Shown here piece after piece: positions 21,901 through 29,878 of a DNA stretch of 64,000 nt. Numbering within the stretch: the first letter of the stretch is position 1; every line of letters starts with the position of its first letter. The position numbers were made by a program, and so were the translations under genes. The notes under the pieces are model-generated. The model was not told the DNA's origin. It saw only the letters and a list, made by a program, of their open reading frames with translations, and did no database searches. This DNA is from Planctomycetaceae bacterium (lineage in GTDB: Bacteria; Planctomycetota; Planctomycetia; Pirellulales; Pirellulaceae). The DNA lies in the NCBI GenBank assembly GCA_005778405.1, contig SXOA01000062.1, positions 1 to 64,000 on the forward strand. Reading direction: 5' to 3'.

Positions 21901-23082
21901 AGCACGGTCCGTCCGGTCGATACGGCTCTCCTGGAGCGGACTCGTACCTGGCTCCTCGCCCAGCGCGACGGCAAAGGAACGTTCATCCGCAAGACGCACA
22001 CCTACCACACCTGGCTTGCCGAGCCGGAAGTCTCGACCGTTTACAACGTCTGGGCATTACTGAGCGCCGGCATCGACGCCGACCTCTCCACCGAGGTGAA
22101 ATGGATTCGCACCCAGGCGGAGAAGACTCTCAATACCTACGTAGCCGCGCTCGCGGCCAATGTCATGCTGCTCTCCGGCGACAAGGAGGGGACCGCGATC
22201 ATGCTCGACAAACTGGCCGGCAAGCAGAACGACGACGGCTCGCTGAAAGATGCCACCGTCTCCGTCGTCGGCAGCACGGGAGAGGCCCTGGCAATCGAAA
22301 CAACTGCGCTCGCGGTGCTCGCCTGGCTGAAAAATCCCAGCTTCGCGGCCAACGTCGAAAAGGGGATTCGCTATCTCGCCGAGCAGTGCAAGGCGGGCCA
22401 CTTTGGCTCGACGCAGTCGACGATCCTCGCCCTCAAGGCTATCGTCGCCTACGACCAATCCCGTGCGACTCCCAAGGCGGCTGGCAAGCTGCAGCTCGTG
22501 CTGGACGGCAATCCGCTGGGTGACGCGGTCCCGTTCGACGAGAAGACACAAGGGACCATCTCGCTGCCCAAGCTGCCGGTGCTGCCTGCCGGCAAGCACA
22601 GCATCGAAGTCAAAATGGAAGGGGGCTCGCAGATGCCGCACTCCGTGGCCGCCCGCTTCTCGCGCCTGAAGCCCAATTCGTCCGAGCAGTGCAAGCTCCA
22701 TCTGGAAGTCTCGCTGCGAGATTCCAAAATGTCCGAAGGGGCCGTGACGGAAGCCCGCGTCGTAGTGACGAATCGCTCCAACGAAATCGTGCCCACGCCG
22801 ACCGCCATTATCGGCCTCCCCGGCGGCCTCGAAGTCCGCCACGATCAGCTCAAGGAGCTGGTCAAAGCGGGAACCATCGCCGCCTACGAAGTCCTCGGCC
22901 GCGAAGTTGTCCTCTACTGGCGAGCTTTCCAAGCGGAAGCTCGCATCACGCTGCCGCTCAGCCTCGTCGCCGCCATCCCCGGCACCTACACCGGCCCTGC
23001 CAGCCGGGCGTATCTGTATTACACGGGCGAGGACAAGCAGTGGGTGGACGGGCTGAGGGTGGAGATCAAGCCGATCGCGTGA
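18922..23082 (+). CDS. Alpha-2-macroglobulin family protein with thioester motif
   Basis: Starts MFPESVSRRSFVAGMVFVG (Tat-like); YVSTDKPIYRTGDKIYVRGVI MG1 motif; ETLFWHAGLRTNEKGEASIEFALNDSITTFR; thioester EPCGCFEQTSSSVYPL. Confidence 0.9.
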   Translation: MFPESVSRRSFVAGMVFVGTGAVCKLVADQDPGTQVKLPDSAQLGGAQRYLTYVSTDKPIYRTGDKIYVRGVILHHATRQAPPKEAGLQAVIEIIGPKGDTVASGAVMAEDGVIGFSWQVPDDQAGGEYTTKVSFPFHGHTPSVRNFDIRAYRAPRLKTQIKFLRDGYGPGEEVVAALHVERAEGGVPVGAKVTVVARVDDKEAYRGEAAMGENGDCTTRFRLPENIVRGEGTLAMIVDDSGAVETATKTIPILLQTVDLTVYPEGGELVAGLASRVYVEAQTPAKKPADFTGVIVDESGKEVARIRSEHEGRGRCEFMPSKDGKYVLRITEPAGIKTQFPLPAVKAAGAVVRATKDLFEKNEPISVQIASTTSEVVATLSRRESVLARQAVMAGDNGKTVTFDAPDSADGVLTITVWDTAGQPLAERLIFRQPARSVRVVLTPDAKTYSPGGKAKLNIKTLDEKGSPTSAVVGLTVTDDSVLEMVDKREQSPRLPVMVLLESEVRELADAHVYFDAKNEKSALAVDLLLGTQGWRRFALVHWQKFVEQHQDQARRALALLSPVAVRDFSRFNNNEKADGKIRLFAAAAEGAQPNDAFKGVAVSSVRSAPQKNQEAKEEAKEAKQLVEQLAKSASVAVKGKREAELDKKDRRAAGGIAGAGGFGGGRFADELHIANDFVFVRIYAHELRPDRKPGDRVDFTETLFWHAGLRTNEKGEASIEFALNDSITTFRTFADAFSTTGGLGSSTTVLESANPFYLEPKLPLEVTQGDKLLVPVTCVNTTTSSLGSVNLSVDSKLSKQAPEAKSTVKLAAGARGRTLVEMQAGPHNGPMQVVMTAHAGGYSDKVTRQVTVRPAGFPMEVAGGGLLDKGVAAKHEIVIPADMVEGSFESKIEVYPTPLAAMTEALAALLQEPCGCFEQTSSSVYPLVMAQQYFLSHQDVPSSLIEKSADILSRGYDRLRGFECKSGGFEWFGADPGHDALTAYGLMEFTDMSTVRPVDTALLERTRTWLLAQRDGKGTFIRKTHTYHTWLAEPEVSTVYNVWALLSAGIDADLSTEVKWIRTQAEKTLNTYVAALAANVMLLSGDKEGTAIMLDKLAGKQNDDGSLKDATVSVVGSTGEALAIETTALAVLAWLKNPSFAANVEKGIRYLAEQCKAGHFGSTQSTILALKAIVAYDQSRATPKAAGKLQLVLDGNPLGDAVPFDEKTQGTISLPKLPVLPAGKHSIEVKMEGGSQMPHSVAARFSRLKPNSSEQCKLHLEVSLRDSKMSEGAVTEARVVVTNRSNEIVPTPTAIIGLPGGLEVRHDQLKELVKAGTIAAYEVLGREVVLYWRAFQAEARITLPLSLVAAIPGTYTGPASRAYLYYTGEDKQWVDGLRVEIKPIA

Positions 23083-23264
23083 CACCCGGACGTCGAAAAT
23101 CCTTGACTCGCGAGAAAAACTCCCCGTATGATCGAAGAGTGTGGTCAGGCGCATCGCCTTCGGTCGCATGACCTTTGGTTGTCTTGAATGGGCGAGTGAA
23201 ACGATTGGCAATCATCAGTGATCTCGTCGTGGCACAAGATAATAACTAGTTCGGCGGCTACATC

Positions 23265-23840
23265 ATGAATCTAGATCGACGACAATTTACAGGCGCAATG
23301 ATAGCGACGCTCTTCCTGCGTAAAGGATGGGTTGACCAATCCGAGCTGCCTGTATGCCCCGATGATTTTTCGTGGACTCGATCCCCTGCGCTCGAGGCAT
23401 TCGTTCCTTGCCCACACGGTTGGCATTTTCATGAGGTCGACAACGACGGCAAAACTTCTAAATCCGCCTATTTTACGCGCGAGCCATACGCGAAAACGAA
23501 GCAATTCAACACGGGCTTTGTCGTGAATGTTGTGCGTGGCATGAATGGCGACATTTCGATGTGGTGTAACGCAATGGTGAATATCTGTCTGGAGGGAATC
23601 ACGCCGCTGGAACAGTTTGAAGATTCCAATGATGAATATTACACCTGCGGCGTCGAGAAAATTGATCCGCCGAAAGGTTATCGGCAAAAGGAGTCTCGTA
23701 TTCGGATTGTCGGAGTCGGCAATAAACAAACTAACACTTTGTATTTGGTGCAATTTGAAACGCCCGCAGATCAATGGGAATCTGACTGGCAAATCGGTCA
23801 TCAGATTTACGAAATGTTCAAGATAAACCATACCGTCTAG
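23265..23840 (+). CDS. Hypothetical exported protein (possible cassette-type gene)
   Basis: 191 aa; N-terminus MNLDRRQFTGAMIATLFL; stop 11 bp upstream of an attC-like palindrome. Confidence 0.6.
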   Translation: MNLDRRQFTGAMIATLFLRKGWVDQSELPVCPDDFSWTRSPALEAFVPCPHGWHFHEVDNDGKTSKSAYFTREPYAKTKQFNTGFVVNVVRGMNGDISMWCNAMVNICLEGITPLEQFEDSNDEYYTCGVEKIDPPKGYRQKESRIRIVGVGNKQTNTLYLVQFETPADQWESDWQIGHQIYEMFKINHTV

Positions 23841-23850
23841 ACAGAATCGC

Positions 23851-24008
23851 CGGATAACAATCGCATGCACCGGAGCCGCCGATCCAGTCGGTTGTGACGC
23901 TCTGTGGCATATCTATCCATCCGCTGGGTGGACTGGCATAGCAGTTGGTCGTAGCGGTCGCGCCGAACCAGACGCTGCAGCTGACGGTGGGGCATGATTC
24001 GTTTATCC
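23851..24008 (+). other. attC-like imperfect palindromic site (putative)
   Basis: Left end CGGATAACAATCGCATGCACC and right end GGTGGGGCATGATTCGTTTATCC are imperfect inverted copies, directly downstream of an orphan ORF. Confidence 0.4.
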
Positions 24009-24093
24009 TAACCAAAGCTCGCCAGTGCCCCGCCGCTGCTGAGCGGCAGGGTTGGAACCTCTTCACTTGACGTCGCATTACCCGAGGTAAGTT

Positions 24094-25647
24094 ATGTCTT
24101 GTCGTATTTCCGCGCTGGTTCTGCTAGTGCTGGCGACCGTCTCTGGTGCGGAAGAGCCTGCGAAGCCGGCGACGGAACAAAAGCGTGAATTCCCGCCCGT
24201 TCCCTCCATCGCGGAACTGTGGCGAGAGCCGGCTATTACCGTCGGCTTGCAGAAGCAACTGCTGACGGACGACTATGTCATCTCGCATCGCCACAACATC
24301 CATCGCGATCTAAATCCGATGGCAAAGGCAAATGGTGGCAAGCCGGTGCTGGTGCGAGACAGGCCGTGGGAGCAGGCGAATTTATTCCAGGTGCAGTCAG
24401 TGCGGCGAGAAGCGAACAAGTTTGTGATGCACTACGGCTATGTGGGGCCGGTCGATTACTGCTGCCGGGCGGAGTCGGCCGACGGAATTCACTGGACGAA
24501 GCCGAACCTGGGGCTGCGGGAATATGAGGGGGCCAAGGAGACCAACCTGCTGGATTATCAGGGAGTCGTCGCGTTTTTCGATCCACACGAGACCGATCCC
24601 GCCCACAAGTTCAAGTCGCTGTTCCGCCCGCTGGAATCTGGCAAGCTGCCACATGCGGCCTGCCTGGCTCATTCCAGCGATGGGATTCACTGGCAGCCCT
24701 ACAACGACGGCAAGCCTGTCACCGGCCGAGCGGCGGATACGCTGAGTCAACTCGCCTGGGACGAGCGGGCCAAGCTATATCGGCTGTTCACGCGAACGGA
24801 TTTCGGCGGCGCTGGAGGCGAAACGGAAGTCCGCGGGGCTCGGGAGATGACCAATCCGGACGTGAAGGCGGACCCAACGAACTGGACGACGGTGCGAGAT
24901 TGGATTTTCGACCGTGAAGGACCGGCAGAAGTGAAGAGGCGGCAGATTCACACGGTCAACTTCTGGCAGCACGAGGGGATCGACTTCGGCCTGATGGTGG
25001 TGATGGAATGGCCCGCCTTCAACATTCCGCAGGTCGACGCCAGCCAGGACAAGCGGCGGCACGAACGGGACATCTGGAACGTCTACCTCGCCACCCGCCG
25101 CGGCGGCCACGAAGCGGACTGGGATCTCTCCTGGATCTATGCCGAGAAGCCGCTAATCGCTCGCGGGGGCGAGGGGGCGTTCGACAAGGACATCCTTCAC
25201 AATGCACCCAGCATCGTCACCCACGGCGACCAGCACTGGCTCTACTACACCGGCTGGCCCAACGGCCACATGCGGCATCCGTACCTGCCGGCGATTGGCC
25301 TGGCCACCGCGCCGCTTGACCGTTTTGTCTATATCGAGCCCTGGAAGAAGAAGGAGGCGGGCTGGATCATCACGAAGCCGTTCAAGCTCGAGGGAAGCCA
25401 ATTAGAACTCAATGCGGACGCGAGCGAGGGCTCAATTGCGGTCGAGATACTGAATGAAGATGGCGATCCGCTGCCTGGCTTCGCTCGCGCGGACTGCGAG
25501 CCGCTGGCCAAGGTCGACGGAATCCGGTTGCATTCGCGCTGGAAAGAGAAGGAAAGCATGAGGACTATCGTCGGCCAGACGGTGCGGCTGAAAATCCATT
25601 TGGATCGAACCGAACTGTTCGCGTTTCAAGTCAAAGAAGCCAAGTGA
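24094..25647 (+). CDS. Exported protein, glycoside hydrolase-like (beta-propeller) family
   Basis: 517 aa; signal peptide MSCRISALVLLVLATVSGAEE; QKQLLTDDYVISHRHNIHRDLN, AESADGIHWTKPNLGL repeated propeller-type motifs. Confidence 0.6.
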   Translation: MSCRISALVLLVLATVSGAEEPAKPATEQKREFPPVPSIAELWREPAITVGLQKQLLTDDYVISHRHNIHRDLNPMAKANGGKPVLVRDRPWEQANLFQVQSVRREANKFVMHYGYVGPVDYCCRAESADGIHWTKPNLGLREYEGAKETNLLDYQGVVAFFDPHETDPAHKFKSLFRPLESGKLPHAACLAHSSDGIHWQPYNDGKPVTGRAADTLSQLAWDERAKLYRLFTRTDFGGAGGETEVRGAREMTNPDVKADPTNWTTVRDWIFDREGPAEVKRRQIHTVNFWQHEGIDFGLMVVMEWPAFNIPQVDASQDKRRHERDIWNVYLATRRGGHEADWDLSWIYAEKPLIARGGEGAFDKDILHNAPSIVTHGDQHWLYYTGWPNGHMRHPYLPAIGLATAPLDRFVYIEPWKKKEAGWIITKPFKLEGSQLELNADASEGSIAVEILNEDGDPLPGFARADCEPLAKVDGIRLHSRWKEKESMRTIVGQTVRLKIHLDRTELFAFQVKEAK

Positions 25648-25654
25648 TCCTCCG

Positions 25655-26494
25655 GTGAGTGCAGCCAGTTCAAATCCGTTCGGCGATCTCCCCGATCCGC
25701 CACAGTCCTTGCCCACCGGGCCATGGGCCGGTGAGATCGTCAAAGCGGAGGACGTGGAATCCGGTCCGCCCGATCCGGGAGAGCGGATTTCGATTCTCTA
25801 CCTCATGATTTGGACCGCGGGGAGCGCGGTGATCCTGGCGTTTTACCGGCAGGCGATGAGCCAAACGACCGGCCAGGAAAGTAGCCCGCTGAATCCCTCT
25901 TGGCTACAGACCATTTCAGCCCTGCTGATGAGTCCGTTGCAAGGGGCCGGCGTCGCAGCCGTCGGCCTGATGGTCTGGCGGAAGTTCAGCGGCGGCCGGT
26001 CGTTCCCCAATCAGCCGGGGCACTGGCTGCTCGTGATCTCAGGAGTCACGTCGCTGCTCAGTTGGCCGGTCTACATCATTAGCCATCAACTGTTCCAACA
26101 CAGTTCCGCGAGCTACCTGATGTTCTACCGGCTGCCGCTGATGTTCGCGTTCTATGCCGTGGCGGCGTATGCGATGGCGAAGATGCCAGGCGAGAACCGC
26201 TGGCGAAAGATGTTCCTGGTGTGGATTCTCGCCAACATGGTTGCCCTGCTCGGCATGTGCTGTTTTTCCGGGAGCTTTATCCGGACGAGCTACTCTTCCC
26301 CGTTTCCCATGATAAGGCTGGCCGATTTGTCCATCGGTGTTCTGGTCCCCTTGGCGTTTCTGATCACCGGAATTCTCGACAAGGTCAGCGGCGCGAAGCG
26401 GGATCACCTTCACTGGGCGGGGGTCGCTTGCCGGGTTGCAATGATCGGGCAAGTGGGGATCGAAATCGTGCGGATGTTTTTGCCGGTGAGGTAG
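25655..26494 (+). CDS. Hypothetical integral membrane protein
   Basis: 279 aa, GTG start, several hydrophobic TM segments, tightly follows upstream gene. Confidence 0.6.
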   Translation: MSAASSNPFGDLPDPPQSLPTGPWAGEIVKAEDVESGPPDPGERISILYLMIWTAGSAVILAFYRQAMSQTTGQESSPLNPSWLQTISALLMSPLQGAGVAAVGLMVWRKFSGGRSFPNQPGHWLLVISGVTSLLSWPVYIISHQLFQHSSASYLMFYRLPLMFAFYAVAAYAMAKMPGENRWRKMFLVWILANMVALLGMCCFSGSFIRTSYSSPFPMIRLADLSIGVLVPLAFLITGILDKVSGAKRDHLHWAGVACRVAMIGQVGIEIVRMFLPVR

Positions 26495-26499
26495 AGGCG

Positions 26500-27669
26500 A
26501 TGAAAGACAGTCTTCGATGTCGCGTGCTGCTGTTGATGGTGGCGGTACTTGGTGCCGCCGCGCCGAGCCTGTGCTCGGAAGAGTCGAAGCGGACGAGTGG
26601 TTTTCAGCACGTCAAGGTCTATCACGAGAAAGGCCGCTTCGGCGGCTGGCCGGCGAATCATGGAATCTGGTCGTGGGGGGACGAGATTCTGGTCGGATTC
26701 AGCGCGGGGTATCACAAGGACCGCGGACCGACGTACCACAACATCGACCATGACAAGCCGGAGGAGCATTTGCTGGCCCGCAGTCTCGACGGAGGCCAGA
26801 CCTGGTCGATTGAAAATCCGGCCCGGCAGCGAGTACTCATCGGCACCGCGGGATTGCGGCATGGAACATTGCCGACAGAGTTCACTGAGCCGGAGCCGGT
26901 CGATTGCCCCGGCGGGATCGACTTCACGCATCCCCATTTTGCCATGACCTGCCGGATGACGAGAACGAACACCGGTGAATCGCGCTTTTATTACTCCTAC
27001 GACCGGGGCCGCACTTGGAAAGGGCCGTTCAAGCTGCCGCTGCTTGGACAGCAGGGTATTGCCGCGCGGACGGACTATCTCGTGAACGGGAAGCAAGACT
27101 GTCTGTTGTTCCTGACCGCCTCCAAGAGCAACAACCGCGAAGGCAGGCCACTTTGCGGCCGAACCACGGACGGTGGCAAGACCTGGAAACTGGTGTCTCT
27201 CATCGGCCCCGAACCGAAGGGGTACTCCATCATGCCCTCGACCGTGCGGCTTTCCGCGACCGACCTGCTGACAACAGTCCGCTGCCTGGAGCAAGGCAAG
27301 CAGCTCAAGAGTTGGATCGAAGCTTGGGGCTCGGTGGATGACGGAGCGACCTGGAAGCACGTGAGCAAACCCGTGCCCGATACCGGCGCAGGAAATCCGC
27401 CGCACTTGCTGCGGCTGAAAGATGGGAGGCTCTGTTTGACCTACGGCTTTCGCACGAAGCCATTTGGCATCCTGTCCCGGCTGAGCTGCGATGGCGGCAA
27501 GACTTGGAGCGAGCCGATTGAGCTGCGTAATGACTGTGGCGGGCAGGATCTGGGATATTGCCGAAGCGTGCAACGGTCGGATGGCAAGGTTGTGACTGTC
27601 TACTACATGTGGGATGAGGAAACAGGACCGGAACGGTACATCGGGGCGACCATCTGGGAACCAAAGTAG
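26500..27669 (+). CDS. Sialidase-family (BNR/Asp-box) exported protein
   Basis: Signal peptide; Asp boxes SLDGGQTW, SYDRGRTW, TTDGGKTW, SVDDGATW, SCDGGKTW. Confidence 0.85.
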   Translation: MKDSLRCRVLLLMVAVLGAAAPSLCSEESKRTSGFQHVKVYHEKGRFGGWPANHGIWSWGDEILVGFSAGYHKDRGPTYHNIDHDKPEEHLLARSLDGGQTWSIENPARQRVLIGTAGLRHGTLPTEFTEPEPVDCPGGIDFTHPHFAMTCRMTRTNTGESRFYYSYDRGRTWKGPFKLPLLGQQGIAARTDYLVNGKQDCLLFLTASKSNNREGRPLCGRTTDGGKTWKLVSLIGPEPKGYSIMPSTVRLSATDLLTTVRCLEQGKQLKSWIEAWGSVDDGATWKHVSKPVPDTGAGNPPHLLRLKDGRLCLTYGFRTKPFGILSRLSCDGGKTWSEPIELRNDCGGQDLGYCRSVQRSDGKVVTVYYMWDEETGPERYIGATIWEPK

Positions 27670-27720
27670 CCAGCACGCTCCGTGTGCTGGCGTGTCGCGC
27701 TCACGGAGTGAGCGGGCTAC
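27666..27720. repeat. Double-hairpin palindromic element between convergent genes
   Basis: GTAGCCAGCACGCTCCGTGTGCTGGCGTGTCGCGCTCACGGAGTGAGCGGGCTAC; stems GCCAGCAC/GTGTGCTGGC and CGCTCAC/TGAGCG; ends GTAGCC/GGCTAC. Confidence 0.75.
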
Positions 27721-28439
27721 TTTAAGGGCTTCAGTTTGATGTTCTTGTACCAGCAGTCGCTGCCGTGGTCCTGGAGGCCGATGTAGCCGTGACGGGGATG
27801 GTCCTTGTAGGCGACGTCGAACTTGTGGGGAGTGCCGTCGGCCCGCTTGTTCTTTTCGGGCCACTGGTCGAGGTCCATGTGCGTCACCTTCTCGCCGTTG
27901 AGCTCGATGTCGATCAGATTTTTGTCGCAGGTGACGACGATGTGGTTCCACTGGCCGGCGGGCTTCATGGCGTTCTTCTTCGGCTGGACAAGGTCGTAGA
28001 GCGCGCCGGTGTCGTGAAATCCGGCGGCGGTGGTGTCATCCACGGCGACCTCGATGCCGTTGTAACCGATATCCCTTCCCTCTCGCGGTTTGAGCGGGAA
28101 GGTGCGGATGAAGATGCCGCTGTTGCATTTCTTGGCGATTTTGAAGTCCATTTCGAGGCGGAAGTTCTCCCAGTCCTTGCCGTGGACGAGCATGTAGTTG
28201 CAGGGGTGAGGGTTGAGCGCCCCTTCCTGCACGTTCTTTTCCGGCAGCGGCTCTTCCTTGATGCTCATCCAGCCGCTTGTCGATTTGCCGTCGAAGAGGA
28301 GCACCCAGCCGTCCTGCTTCTCTTGGTCGGTGAGCTGGTTGTCGGCGGCGAGAAGGGGAGCGGCGGCGAGTACAAGATATGTCAGCACGCCCACGCAAAG
28401 CCGTGAACGTGGCACCCAGGTAAGCAATAGGAGAATCAC
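27717..28439 (-). CDS. DUF1080 (3-keto-disaccharide hydrolase-like) exported protein
   Basis: Start GTG at 28439 overlapping upstream TGA; DGWVLLFDGKSTSGWMSIKEE, MDFKIAKKCNSGIFIRTFPLKP, GYIGLQDHGSDCWYKNIKLKPL. Confidence 0.85.
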   Translation of the reverse strand: MILLLLTWVPRSRLCVGVLTYLVLAAAPLLAADNQLTDQEKQDGWVLLFDGKSTSGWMSIKEEPLPEKNVQEGALNPHPCNYMLVHGKDWENFRLEMDFKIAKKCNSGIFIRTFPLKPREGRDIGYNGIEVAVDDTTAAGFHDTGALYDLVQPKKNAMKPAGQWNHIVVTCDKNLIDIELNGEKVTHMDLDQWPEKNKRADGTPHKFDVAYKDHPRHGYIGLQDHGSDCWYKNIKLKPLK

Positions 28440-29797
28440 AGGCTGTACCCCTTTCGATATTCGATATGCGTGAATTGATTCAGCTCCAGGGCATTCTTGA
28501 TCTTCATGTTCTCGCTGTCCCATTCCAGCCGCGTGCCGGGAGCGCGGAGGGAGAGGACGCCGAGGAGCACGATTTCGGTCATGGGGCCGGAGTAGGAATA
28601 GCTCGCGACCGGCGTCTTGCCGCCGCGGCAGGCGTTGACCCATTCCTCGTAATGGCCGGGGGAACGCTCCATCGTTTTGGGAACTTTCATCGCGGCGTCG
28701 TGCAGTTCGCCCGGCAAGAGCTGCGGCATGCCGCCGTGACTGCCGTGGTACATTTTCCCTTTGCTGCCGATGTAGAGGACACCGTTGTCCGGCAACTTCT
28801 GGCCACGAAGCTCCGGCGGGGCAGGGGGCATGAGGCCGCCGTCGTACCAGGTCAGCCGGACCGGCGGCATGTTTCCGCGGGCGGGGAAGTCGTAGTAGAT
28901 GATGGCGGCAATCGGAAACATCTCATTGTTGATCTTGTCGCCGAGCAGCGTGCCATCGTGTGTGACGCGGGATTCCACAAACGTCGGCGCTCCAAGGTTC
29001 AACGCCCAGATTGGATGATCGACGATGTGGCAGCCCATGTCCCCCATCGCCCCGGTTCCAAAATCCCACCAGCCCCGCCAGGCGAACGGACAATAGGCCG
29101 GGTTGTAGGGCCGCTCCTTCACGGGGCCGAGCCAGAGGTCCCAGTCGAGCGTCTTGGGAATCGGCGGTGAATCGGCCGGGCGGCCGAGCCCTTGCTTCCA
29201 GAGCCGGCCGGCGCGATCCGACCAGCAGTGGACCTCGCGGACTTCGCCGATGACGCCGGCCTGAATCCACTCATTAGTCAGCCGCGAGCCTTCGCTGGCA
29301 TGACCTTGATTGCCCATCGAAGTCATTACCTTGGCCTTGGCTGCCGCCTTCGTGAGCTCGCGGGCTTCGACGATCGTGTGGGTCAGCGGCTTCTGGGTGT
29401 AAACGTGCTTGCCGGCTTTGATGGCGGCCATGGAGGCGACGGCGTGAATGTGGTCCGGTGTGCCGACCGTAACCGCGTCAATATTCTTGGCCTCCTTGTC
29501 GACCATTTCGCGAAAATCCTTGTACCGCTTCGCCTTGGGAAAGGCATTGAACAGCCCGGCTCCGCGCTGCTCATCCACATCGCAGAGGGCGACGACGTTG
29601 CAGCCGAGCTTGGCGACCGTCGAAATGTCTCCGCCTCCCATGCCGCCGGCACCAACGCCGCCGATGTTGACTCGTTCGCTTGGCGGCGTTTGGCCGGGAC
29701 CGCCAAGAACATGGCGAGGGACGATGGTGAAGGAAAACGCGCTCGAAGCAGCGGCTGCGGACGCGGCGAGAAACTTGCGGCGGGAGGTGCGTGGCAT
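28436..29797 (-). CDS. Gfo/Idh/MocA-family oxidoreductase, Tat-exported
   Basis: MPRTSRRKFLAASAAAASSAFSF Tat signal; VNIGGVGAGGMGGGDISTVAKLGCNVVALCDVD; GKHVYTQKPLTHTIVEARELTKAA. Confidence 0.92.
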   Translation of the reverse strand: MPRTSRRKFLAASAAAASSAFSFTIVPRHVLGGPGQTPPSERVNIGGVGAGGMGGGDISTVAKLGCNVVALCDVDEQRGAGLFNAFPKAKRYKDFREMVDKEAKNIDAVTVGTPDHIHAVASMAAIKAGKHVYTQKPLTHTIVEARELTKAAAKAKVMTSMGNQGHASEGSRLTNEWIQAGVIGEVREVHCWSDRAGRLWKQGLGRPADSPPIPKTLDWDLWLGPVKERPYNPAYCPFAWRGWWDFGTGAMGDMGCHIVDHPIWALNLGAPTFVESRVTHDGTLLGDKINNEMFPIAAIIYYDFPARGNMPPVRLTWYDGGLMPPAPPELRGQKLPDNGVLYIGSKGKMYHGSHGGMPQLLPGELHDAAMKVPKTMERSPGHYEEWVNACRGGKTPVASYSYSGPMTEIVLLGVLSLRAPGTRLEWDSENMKIKNALELNQFTHIEYRKGYSL

Positions 29798-29878
29798 GGC
29801 CTGTTCCGGGAGAGGGGGAAAGGAGGCAATGCGGCGATTCTGCACTCCGCAGCGGGCGATTACAAGCAGCCTTGCGGG

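Noticed and set aside
18859-23211. Long minus-strand ORFs (511, 500 and 384 aa)
   Set aside because: Antisense shadows of the alpha-2-macroglobulin gene; high GC creates long non-coding ORFs
26410-27951. 513-aa minus-strand ORF
   Set aside because: Overlaps the sialidase-family gene and the start of the DUF1080 gene; no recognisable motifs
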